This document shows positions 54,539 to 64,000 of a stretch of DNA of 64,000 nucleotides, in pieces. Origin of the DNA: Ryuthela nishihirai. Its lineage: Eukaryota; Arthropoda; Arachnida; Araneae; Heptathelidae. The stretch lies in NCBI GenBank assembly GCA_038380435.1, contig JAWZYU010000055.1, forward strand, positions 2,439,680-2,503,679, read 5' to 3'. A program made the position numbers and the translations under genes. The notes below the pieces were generated by a model. The model ran no database searches. It was given only the letters and a program-made list of their open reading frames with translations, and was not told the origin of the DNA. Position 1 is the first letter of the stretch, and every line of letters begins with the position of its first letter.

Positions 54539-56947
54539 AGCTTGTCATCATCATCATCATCCTCAAGCAGCCATGGGCTACGGAGGTCCAACCAGACCAC
54601 GCAGTTTAATTCTCCAAGCATATCTGTCCTGAGCTACATCTGCTGCATCCGGCCACTGCACACCAATTCTAACAAGGTCCTGTTTGACATTGTCTGCCCA
54701 CCGCATCCTAGGTCTCCCCCTCCTTCTGAGGCCTCTAGGCACACTGTTCATAACCCTATTCGCCAATCTATAATTATCCATACGGGCAACATGGCCAAAC
54801 CAGCGGAGTCTCTCTCTGCACAATATGCTGCTTAAAGGAGGTTGCAGACTCCTTTGCCTAACCTCATCATTAGTTACAAAGTTAAACCACCTAATACCCA
54901 AGATACTGCGTAAGCATCTAGTTTCCTGTTATCTTGTTTACACAGCGTCCAAGTTTCACTACCATAACTAACCCTAGAAAGAACCAAACTATTATACAGT
55001 CTAATATTAGTCTTTAGGTGTATACGCCTATTTCTCCACAATCGCCATAGATTCTTAAAAGTCCCGGCAGCAATACCTATTCGTCTGTTAATCTCATGCC
55101 GCACATCACCAGTATCAGTTACATAGCTCCCAAGATAATTAAACTGTGACACCTGCTCAAGACTGCAACCATTCAGATTAACTGAATCACAACTTGCCTG
55201 ACCAATTTTCATCACTTTAGTTTTCTCTCTGTTTATAACCAAACCTACTCTACTACCAGTCTCATCAACAGCTAAAATGAAAGAGTTCATCTCATCAACA
55301 TCATTTGTCAAAAGGGCTAAATCATCAGCATAATCTAAATCAGAAATTTTCGTATCTCCAGCCCATTTAAGGCCAAAATCTTTCCCTCGAAGTGAATTTC
55401 GCATAACATAATCAACAAATAAACTAAAGAGAAAAGGAGACAAAATGCACCCTTGTTGAACACCAGACGTAATGCTAAACCAATTGCTACAAGACTTACC
55501 AACTCTCACACATGACTCAGTGTTATTATAGAGAGCTTTCATTATGTTAACTAACTTGTCTGGTATACCATATGATCTCACAATCAATCACAAATTATGA
55601 CGATCAACAGAGTCGAAAGCCTTTTTGAAATCAACAAAGCTAGCAACCAAAGGTTTCTGAAACTCTAAACATTTCTCAAGAATCTGCCTAAGTGAAAATA
55701 TCTGATCTACACATCTTCTACCACTTCTGAATCCACATTGCTCATCATGCAATTGACTGTCAACCAGATTCTTAATTCTATTAAGCACAATCATGGAAAG
55801 AACTTTACCTGGAACAGAGAGTAGGCTGATACCCCTATAGTTATCACAAGAACTGCGATCACCTTTTTTGAAAATAGGGATAATAATAGCTCTGGTAAAA
55901 TCTTTAGGAACCATGCCTTTATCATAAAAGTTATTCAAAATTTCAGTCATCCAAGTGGTAACCAAAACATTCCCAGCTCTGAGCATTTCTGTAGTAATTT
56001 CATCTACCCCTGGGGATTTATGAAGTTTCAGTTTAGAGATAGCCAAACTAACTTCAGATTGTGTTATAGGGCCAACATTAAAGCTGCCAATGCATCTATC
56101 ATCATTACAAACAATGGGAGTAGAACTAACCACATTGTTTAGAACATCACTGAAATGTTCAGCCCACCTAGCCATGAGAGAATCCTCACCTTCTATAACC
56201 TTACCTTGTTTATCCTTCAATCCCTGTATGCCTGTCTGTTTTCTACCACATAAAACATTAACTATCTGGTACAGCTCTCTGCTGTTGTGCTACCTAACTA
56301 CTTCCTCAGCTTTGTCAGCCAAGCTATTAAGCCAAAGATTTTTATCAGTAGCTAACTGATCCTTTACACGTTTATTAAGCTCTCTGTAATCTTTTCTATT
56401 AGGACTAGTAGGGTACTGATTAAGGACATTCCTGCAGTTCCTTCTTTCTGAAATAAGCTCAATTGCCTTATCACTTAAATAATTCTGTCTCCTCTGCTCC
56501 TTTTTCCCTAAAAGAGTACTGTTAGTTTCCAAAAAAGCCTGTTTAAAATGGCCCCATTCTTCCTCAACTTCAGTATTAAGCACACCATGACCGTCATAAT
56601 GACTAAGTAACCTATCATGGTAAGCTTTAGCTATAACTGGGTCTTTCAGAGCTTCAGTATTAAAGGTAAATTTTTTAACCCTAGCACAACACTTTTTAAG
56701 TTTAAGTTGTAAGACACTTTTTACAAGGTAATGGTCAGATCCAATTTCAGCTCCCCTATATGCCCTGGTATTTCTAACAGACTAGACCATTTGCTGTTAA
56801 TTAATATATAATCAATCATATTCCTATGCAGCCCATCAGGTGAAACCCATGTGTAGTTATGTATGTCGCGGTGTTTGTAATATGTGTTAGTTATTCTGAA
56901 ACCATTGAGTTTACTTACCTGTAGGAGACGTTGCCCATTGTCATTGC
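54539..56947 (-). mobile_element. RTE-like LINE, 5'-truncated (CHERP intron)
   Basis: Starts in the endonuclease domain and ends with a short GAT-repeat tail (54545-54562). A 7-base flanking duplication AAGCTTG (54532-54538 and 56948-56954) is likely. A second copy is at 61848-62780, and fragments at 33095 and 34545. The microsatellite-like tail and protein layout point to the RTE clade or a close relative. Confidence 0.85.
54578..56947 (-). pseudogene. RTE-like LINE endonuclease (end) and reverse transcriptase
   Basis: Domains in order on the - strand: end of the apurinic-type endonuclease (CNDNGQRLLQVSKLNGFR, TWVSPDGLHRNMIDYIL, GSDHYLV); a linker (YLSDKAIELISERRN); and the RT with FVDFKKAFDSVDR (motif A), GVQQGCILSPF (motif B) and DLDYADDLALL (catalytic YADD). 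The C-terminus (RLRWFGHVARMD, RRRGRPRMRWADNV) is typical of this group. The frame is broken at least four times: a frameshift near 56780, a TAG near 56290, a TGA near 55585, and a frameshift near 54890. It therefore cannot encode an active enzyme, although the catalytic residues remain. Confidence 0.88.
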
Positions 56948-56954
56948 AAGCTTG

Positions 56955-58308
56955 TACCGTTTTCTAAAAATGAGTCTTGGATACAGAAGCAAAATAGACA
57001 TCCTTGGTACAGAAATCAGCTGTCATGTGGGAGGGGGCAATTTCGGGAACACATCCCCTCCAGTAAACTCACATAGAACCCTCCACCCTCAGTACCTTGG
57101 CTGTGCCAAAAAGACGATATAACACTGTTGTTGTTTTTTGCTTTGGTGCACAAATCTTTCTGCACTTAGCCAAGATTGCCAAACCTCAACATCCAAAGAA
57201 AAACTTCATAATGTTTAGCAAAAACAAGCAGCTAAGGAAGTTTTTTTTCTATTTCATAACCAGTTCAGAAAATCCCATGAATGTGAGAAGTCCAAGTCAC
57301 GTTGTATAACACTGGCCGTGTTTAAAATATATCATACTGAAAAGAATCATTTAAAAGAAATAAAAGTCATATTTCAGATTAAATATTATATTATTTGGGA
57401 GGAAATTTCTTTTCCATAAATATATAATTTAATTATTTTTATTCATCAGGTTTTCCAAAATGAAGCCTTAATTGTAGAGTGCAGTCTTCTTTTTTCACCA
57501 CATCACATTGAAAAAGGCTTATTGAAATCAATATGCTTGAAAATTTGTTATATTATTTATGTTCATAAAATTCGTAATTAAATTCTGTTTAATTTGGTAT
57601 AAAACATGACCTATTTACATTGAATTGTTATTTTTTTTTTAAACTCTTAAGTTGACTTGTTTATGCGATTCAGCACAATTGGCTAAAAGCCTCGAATTTT
57701 CTCAATGTATGGTACTGAGAAAAAAAATTACAAAATGAGAGAAATATTTACTTAAAACCAAAAATATAATTTTTTTTGTTATTCAGAAATATATAGGCAT
57801 TCTATTCACGTCCATTGTAATCATTTCTGTCTATTAGTTTTTTTTTAAATATATTTTTATTTGTGTTGCCAGATGCATTTTTTACTACATGACTCTAAAA
57901 AAAGGCCTATTAAAATAAAACATATCTTTTTTGTGAAATACTTTATTTTCAGAAAATCCAGAATTAAATGCTGATTAATTCCTTTCATTAGTTAGTTGGC
58001 AAAAAAAGTTCTAAAGTTGAATGTTTTTTTGGCTGAACATAGAGAGAAAATAGCTTGGCCCTCTGGATGGAAACCTGTTTTTCAGGCTGGATACTGGAAG
58101 GGTTAAAGAAGTTTTCAGGAGCTCTCTTAAAACTTTTTAATATGGAAATAGTTTGAAGGATAAACTTTAAAATTTCATTACTCAACAACAGACAACTTTC
58201 AGTTATTTTATTTCCACCTTTATTTTGGAATTTTTGATGGCAACTAATTGCTTTAAACAATTAATCAAGTGTGATTATTAAGCAATGTTACTTGACCACA
58301 CTATGAAT
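56955..58308. other. AT-rich CHERP intron, nothing recognised
   Basis: AT-rich, with long T and A runs. No exon or repeat recognised. Confidence 0.45.
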
Positions 58309-58322
58309 CCTTACAAAAATCC

Positions 58323-58710
58323 GGGGGGGGGGGGGGGGGCTCAGTCGGTAGCGCGCCAGGCTCGTAATCTGTAGTTCCCGGGTTCGAGTCCCAGCTGGGT
58401 CAGTGTTGAGATTTATCTCCGCAAAATTCCCCGCCCTGCCCACGGTCAGTAGGGGACACCGATGGGCTTGGAAAGGCTGCCGTCCGTCGGATGGGACGTT
58501 AAGCAGTGACCCCGTGTGCGGGAGAGCCATACCCTGTGCCTGTTGAAGAACACGCTGGAAGGCCTTGACAGGAGGCTACCATCTGTCTCCCAACAGCTGT
58601 TCCAGTGGGTCCCCTCCCCCAACCTTCTCTGAGCCTTCGGGGTCCATGTGACCTGGCCATTTAGCCCATTGTGTGCAAAAAAAGTGCCGCTCAGAGGTAA
58701 AACAACCCAA
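58323..58710 (+). mobile_element. SINE-A with poly-G head (CHERP intron)
   Basis: A full copy whose head begins with 17 G and then CTCAGTCGGTAGCGCGCC. The target duplication is CCTTACAAAAATCC (58309-58322 and 58711-58724). Confidence 0.92.
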
Positions 58711-58724
58711 CCTTACAAAAATCC

Positions 58725-59655
58725 TGTAGTACACAAATATGTCAAGAACAAAATAACAAAAATCAGCCACCATATTTATCTATGCCTTCTGAGCCATTGG
58801 TTTAAAGGAATGACCTCAAAGACAAAGGTTCAAGTGGCCTATGAAATGCAATAACATTAAAACAAATTAATGGACTCAAAAAGTTTCAATGGTTATTTTT
58901 TCCCAAAAATATTACATTTTTAAGAGCAGTAAATTGTAAGAAAGAGACAATCTTACAGTATTGCATTTTTCATAAAAGTGTATTACTTCCTGAAAGCTGT
59001 AATCTTTTCCATAATATGTCAAAATCAGCTTCTTTATTTCACGAGACAAATTAAGTTTAAAAAAAAAAGCCACTTTAAATGTAAACGTGAAAAAGCATGA
59101 ATTTGTATAATGCAATATTTAGGACAACTTGCAATATTTTGCACACTTTACATCAACTTTTTTCTGTAATGCATGAATAAATTAAAAGAATTATATCTCA
59201 ATTAAAAAAAAAAACATTTACTAAACAGAACTATAAAAGTTTTAATCACTGAGCAAAAAAAGGGTAACTTATATTTGTGGAAAAAGGATTTTATGGTGAT
59301 TTGTTTCAAAAGTGTGATTTAAAATTGGATAAAAAAAAAAAGCCAACCTTTGTTTGCTATTTATGCTTATTTTGTTGGTGTTTGTAAGGAGGGCCCTATA
59401 ATTATTGAGCTTATTGTAACCACTTTATATTGATAAGTTGAAAGTATGTTCTTATTGATGATATTTCTATTTGTGTCACTACATAATCACTGTGAAACTG
59501 ACATAATAGGTAAACTTCATAGCTAATATGACTTAATTAATACTTATTACTACATTTTTTTCTAGTTTTTTTTTTTTTACATATTATCACCCTTTTACAC
59601 TGTGAGCAAGATTTATTTATAATTCTCAAAAACAACCAGCAAACAAAAAATAATA
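58725..59655. other. AT-rich CHERP intron, nothing recognised
   Basis: AT-rich sequence up to the donor of the RS-rich exon. Nothing recognised. Confidence 0.45.
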
Positions 59656-59660
59656 CTTAC

Positions 59661-59942
59661 AAGAATGAAGGTGGTGTAGGACTTCTTTCTGGTGACCGCC
59701 TCTGTACTGGTGATGAAGAACGTGACCTAGATGGAGATCGAGACCTAGATTTAGACCTTGATCTGGAATATCGCCTTCGCTGTGGTGGTGGTGATGGTGA
59801 CTGAGGTGATCTCGACCTTGACCTTGATCTAGACTTTGACCTAGATCTGGATCTCGATTGTGATCGTGACCTTGACCGTGACCTACTCTTGCTTCGGCTT
59901 CTATTTATAACTGGAGGAAGTACTTCAAGTGTTTTCTCAGGG
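59661..59942 (-). CDS. CHERP: CHERP orthologue, RS-rich exon
   Basis: 282 bases between acceptor TTTCTTACAG (before 59942) and donor TT|GTAAGT (after 59661). After one base that completes a codon it reads PEKTLEVLPPVINRSRSK, then long runs of Ser-Arg dipeptides, SPQSPSPPPQRRRYSR, more SR dipeptides, and SPERSPTPPSF. The final TT joins T of the next exon to give Phe, so it continues FFGSTYPP. Arg/Ser-rich sequence ending in SPTPPS just before the G-patch is the layout of CHERP. RS regions serve protein contacts in the spliceosome and are phosphorylated by SR kinases (family knowledge). There is no methionine, so it is easily missed by start-to-stop scans. Earlier exons (SURP and CID domains) must lie beyond 59942; I see none before 64000. 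Confidence 0.93.
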
Positions 59943-60414
59943 CTGTAAGAAACAGATGATTTTCACAAAAGTACAATTACTATGCCACTATTTAAACTAA
60001 CTCTTCCAAAGAAAATATTTAATATAATTCAGTTTTAGTGATTTTTAAAGTAAATAGACAATTTTGCTTCTTAATGTCTTCAAAATTTTCTTATGAAATA
60101 TATTTTTTGTCCAAAAAGGAAATTTAAACAGATTTACAAATAAGAAAATGTTTTACAAAATAAAATGAAACACAACATCAATACAAGATATACACAAAAG
60201 TTAAAGCTAACAGCCATTCATAATATGCTGATTATGTAATTGAAAATCATGTTCTATGTTAACATCATTTATACCATTGTACACAAAAATTTTGTTTAAC
60301 CACATCTTGAATTTAAATATAGAAAAAAAAAATACTACCTTTTTAGCACTTTTAAAATAGCTGTACAGTTTAACATATCACCAGTGATAAGTAAAGCTTT
60401 TACAGAAAAAATAA

Positions 60415-61335
60415 TACACCCAACCCTCAATTTACACAGTACTTGATTTACAAGGTTTTGGTCTCATATGACACAGATTTAAATTTTTTTTACACATATA
60501 GATATAATACATATTATGAAGTAGCTGTGGCATAGCATCAATGGAGACTCTTAGCCTAAGTCTTCCCAAAGTAAAATCAACTAAATGGACTTAGTTGGTA
60601 TCATTTATTTTGAAGAATGGATTCCTATATAATAAATTAATTAAATTTCCATATTTTTAAAAAATCGTCTGTAACAAATGATAGTCAAATATTTTCATTA
60701 AAATAGTATTTTTGCATTATAATGTTATAATGAAATATTGTATAATGACATCTTAATAAAATTATAACCTACTGTGGATCAGAAGCAAGATCCAGCTTTT
60801 CCAGACTGATTTCTTTCAGATTAGTAACAAAAAAAAGTGTTTTATCCCTTTTTTAGCAGCAAGTTTAACTTTGCAGACTACTATATAGGATAAATATAAT
60901 AAATGTTTAGCTGATTCATAAGTACAATATTTCATAAAATATCACATGATTTATTTTGTAAAATAAATTTTTAAGTACTGGTACAAATGCTTAATTTCAA
61001 ATTTATATTCAGTTTATAAATATCCTTCTTCCAAATTTTGCCTTGAAATTTATTAGTATATATCTGCATTGACAATGAGTATTTTTTGCGACCAAAAATA
61101 AAAGTATGAGAAATTAATGTAAGCTTATCTTAATTAATACAAATAAAATACAAAATAATGTTACATTAATATTTATTATTACTGCTGAACTGAAATTTGA
61201 GATAAATATGTGCAAAGAAATTATTCAATATATATTTATTAATAACTAGTTTATTTTTTAACTTTTCTTAACCCTTTTTTTCCATAAGTTGTTGGTCTTC
61301 AATTGCCCAATTTCGATTTACATGGTAATTTTCTG
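60415..61335. mobile_element. Long AT-rich repeat, copy 2, with MITE-like end
   Basis: Starts beside TA with CACCCAACCCTCAATTTACA, matching the end of the fold-back MITE at 24573, then follows the AT-rich sequence shared with 51523-52289. The right part contains CAATTTCGATTTACATGG. It may be an older, longer element related to that MITE. No coding recognised. Confidence 0.55.
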
Positions 61336-61463
61336 GAATCTATCTATAGTGTAAACTAACAGCTGTTGTGTTGTTGAATAGAATACACATAAATAAGAAG
61401 GTTTAGAGCAACCTAGTAGAAGCAGTCACATATGGAACACACATTGGATTGATAAATGATTTG

Positions 61464-61505
61464 CTTTACCTCTGAGTTCCACTTTTTGACACATTGGGCT
61501 TGGAT
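61464..61505 (-). mobile_element. Possible SINE-A tail fragment
   Basis: GCTTTACCTCTGAGTTCCAC and CACATTGGGCT resemble the SINE-A tail. Too short to be certain. Confidence 0.45.
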
Positions 61506-61847
61506 TGATTAACCATGTAGGAACAGTAAACAATAACTTTTAATTAAAGCTACTGAAACAAATGGGGTATATTGTTTAGCTGAGCACTTCAGCAAGCTTT
61601 ACAAGTGCACCTTCATTGGGAAATGAGATATTCAGTAAAATTGAATCAACCTTCTAAAGATACTGTAAAAGTTTCCATTTAGAAATCGTGGATCTTCTCA
61701 TTAAGAAATAAATCAAAGGACCTCCCCATTAAGCAGTGTGAAAGTCATTGGATTTCCTCATTAAACAATGAATGCTGCATACCATTTTATTTTATATGGC
61801 CTAACTGGCTTTCACTTTTGTCACACAATGATAGATTCTACAATGGC

Positions 61848-62780
61848 CTGCTTCGACAAGGGTGTATTTTATCTCTTTTTCTCTTTAGTTTGGTTAATGA
61901 TTATGTTATATAAAATTCACGGCAAGGGTAAGAATTTGGCCTTAAATGGTCTGAAGATCTGAACATTTCTGATTTTTATTATGCTGATGATTTAGCCCAT
62001 TTGGCAAATGATGTTGATGAGATGAACTCTTTCTTTCGAGCTGTTGATGAACTGGTTAGTAGAGTAGGTTTGGTGATAAACAGAGAGAAAACTAAAGTCA
62101 TGAAAATTGGTCAGGCAGGCTGTGATTCAGTTAATTTGAATAGTTCCACTCTTGAGCAGGTGACTTGGTTTAATTATCTTGGGAGCTGTAACAGATACTG
62201 GTGATGTGCAGCATGAGATTAACAGATGAATAGGGATTGCTGCTGGGACTTTTATAAGAATCTATGGAGTGTGTGGAAAAATAAGCATATAGATCTAAAG
62301 ACTAAAATTAGACTGCATAATAGTTTGGCTCTTTCTAGAATTAGTTATGAGAGTGAAACTTGGACCCTTTGTACACAAGATAACAGGAAACTTGATGGTT
62401 TTGATTCTAGATGCTTCGCAGTGTCTTGGGCATTAGATGGTTCAACTTTGTAAGTAATGATGAAGTTAGGCAAAGGAGTCAGCAACCTCCTTTGAGCAGC
62501 ATATGATGAAGAGAGAGACTCCATCAGTTTAGCCATGTTGCCATATGCATAATTATAGATTAGCGAATAGGGTTATGAACAGTATACTTAAAGGACTCAG
62601 AAAGAGGGGGAGACCTAGGATGCAGCGGGCAGACAATGTCAAACAGGATCTTGTTAGAATTGGTGTACAGTGGCCAGATGCAGCAGATGTAGCTTAGGAC
62701 AGATATGCTTGGAAAACTAAATTGCACAATCTGGTTGGACCTCCATAACCAATGGCTGCTTGAGGATGATGATGATGACA
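61848..62780 (+). mobile_element. RTE-like LINE, second copy, 5'-truncated
   Basis: Translation gives FYYADDLAHL (motif C, one residue different), NDVDEMNSF, INREKTKVMKIGQAG, SETWTLCTQDNRKLDG and RRGRPRMQRADNVKQDL-like sequence, matching 54539-56947 over its 3' part. It ends with a GATGATGATGATGAC tail near 62780. The frame is broken by several shifts and stops. Opposite in orientation to the first copy. Confidence 0.85.
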
Positions 62781-62911
62781 ATTTTCTTACGATGTTTCTG
62801 TTAAAATAAAAATGAATTGCAGGTATTGTTTTCAACGTGTTTTCAATACAAGAAGAAAACATAACAGTTCCTTTTAAAATGTTATAAGAATTGTGTTTTT
62901 AGTTCTTGGGA

Positions 62912-63295
62912 TTTGGTTGTTTTACCTCTGAGCGGCACTTTTTTGCACACCATGGGCTAAATGGCCAGGTCACAAGGACCCCGATGGCTCAGAGAAGGTT
63001 GGGGGAGGGGACCCACTGGAACAGCTGTTGGGAGACAGATGGTAGCCTCCCGTCAAGGCCATCCAGTGTGTTCTTTAACGTGCACAGGGTATGGCTCTCC
63101 CGCACACGGGGCCACGGCTTAACGTCCCATCCGACGGACGGCGGCCTTTCCAAGCCCATCGGTGTCCCCTACTGACCGTGGACAGGGCGGGGAATTTTGC
63201 GGAGATAAATCTCAACGCTGACCCAGCTGGGACTCGAACCTGGGAGCTACAGATTACGAGCCTGGCGCGCTACCGACTGAGCCACCCCCGCCCCA
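62912..63295 (-). mobile_element. SINE-A, full length
   Basis: Target duplication TAGTTCTTGGGA (62900-62911 and 63296-63307). Complete head at the right end. Confidence 0.93.
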
Positions 63296-63307
63296 TAGTT
63301 CTTGGGA

Positions 63308-63883
63308 AGTAACTGCTTTAATTGTTCACAAATGTTCTTGGTGATTAAACCTTTTCATCAAAATTATATACATCAGTTCACCAGCCCAATATCTGCATCT
63401 ATTTTTTTTTCTTTTTAATTCACATTTCCTCATTGAGTTCTGGTTTCTTTTTTTTATCTCCTATTCTGATCCTTTTGTTCTCTAAGTTCTTTTAAATACA
63501 TGCACTTTTTATTGAGCTTAATTCTTGACTGCTAGTTACATTTTCTGAAATGTAAACTAGCAGTCGCTATAGTTGGGCACTAACTTTCCTGCCAGAAGTC
63601 AGGAAAGTGTCTCAGTTATCGTTAAAAGAAGCAGTATTATACCAGAAGTTAAATCGCAGGCAATTTTAGAGAAGGAAAAAGGTATTTGTCTTTGATTCTT
63701 ACATAAATAGAATCTAGATAGAACTTTTATATAAAATCAAAATCTATTTTCCTAATGTGACTTCAAAGTACAAAAAAAAACTGCCAACAATTACTGCCAA
63801 TTTTGTTTCATTTTTTGTTCTTATTTTTTTCAGTGCACAATAACTTTTTTAATTTCATTAACTTAATTTTTTATACGGATTGT
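63308..63883. other. AT-rich sequence, nothing recognised
   Basis: A small inverted repeat at about 63526-63562 (GACTGCTAGTTACATTT and AAATGTAAACTAGCAGTC). No exon recognised. Confidence 0.45.
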
Positions 63884-64000
63884 TTTACCTCTGAGTAGTA
63901 ATTTATTTAAAAATAAATTACTTTTTTTATACACAATGGGCTAAAAGCCTGGTCACAAGGACCTAAGAGCTCAGAGAAGGTTGAGAGAAGGGGATTCACT
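63884..64000 (-). mobile_element. SINE-A, old, cut by the window end
   Basis: TTTTACCTCTGAGTAGTA, then an inserted 12-base inverted repeat (AGTAATTTATTT and partner), then ACACAATGGGCTAAAAGCCT and the start of the body. Confidence 0.75.

Noticed and set aside
56905..56947. Strong splice donor (CTACAG|GTAAGT) on the - strand within the CHERP intron
   Set aside because: The sequence is the coding part of the RTE endonuclease domain (QRLLQVSKLNG). CHERP phases join across it without an extra exon.

Overview
This is a window of animal nuclear DNA, AT-rich and intron-rich, most likely from an arthropod and possibly a chelicerate such as a spider. The evidence for the taxon is indirect: the two host genes recognised are metazoan, and the mobile elements (DUF4817-type mariners, an RNase H-bearing LINE with an AACC tail, tRNA-derived SINEs) are arthropod-like. 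Nothing here is bacterial or viral. Most short open frames are antisense readings of one SINE and are not genes.

Two host genes are visible, both partial and convergent. At the left, on the + strand, is an exon of a TMEM8/PGAP6-family membrane protein (879-1086). A phase-compatible candidate terminal exon lies 16.4 kb downstream (17484-17569). At the right, on the - strand, are three consecutive exons at the 3' end of a CHERP orthologue: the RS-rich exon (59661-59942), then two exons making the G-patch and C-terminus (53446-53525 and 50555-50754). Exon phases agree, there is a stop codon, and a poly(A) signal lies 140 bases downstream. The roughly 33 kb between the two genes, and the introns themselves, are packed with mobile DNA.

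SINE-A dominates, with about 34 copies or fragments. It is about 388 bp, with a tRNA-like head (A box TGGCTCAGTCGG, B box GGTTCGAGTCC) and a tail ending AAAACAACCCAACCC. Many copies have perfect 11-14 bp target duplications, so they are young. SINE-B (about 210 bp, a second tRNA-like head) has about seven copies. Further tRNA-like families lie at 15.8, 20.8-22.0, 36.4 and 51.4 kb.

LINEs include a 5'-truncated RNase H element with an intact 1.35 kb reading frame (10941-12543), two more 3' ends of the same or related families, and RTE-like elements (54539-56947 and 61848-62780, with fragments at 33.1 and 34.6 kb). DNA transposons include an almost full-length mariner (44559-46193), a mariner deletion derivative (13453-13830), a Tc1-like deletion derivative (39885-40510), a hAT remnant (17840-18345), twin piggyBac-like MITEs, and several fold-back MITEs. 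The most informative places are the five-layer nest at 38.75-41.03 kb, the palindrome with a SINE in each arm at 20.8-22.0 kb, a 3.6 kb element with an 8 bp target duplication at 30067-33672, and a GC-rich 550 bp insertion at 42006-42555 that I cannot classify.
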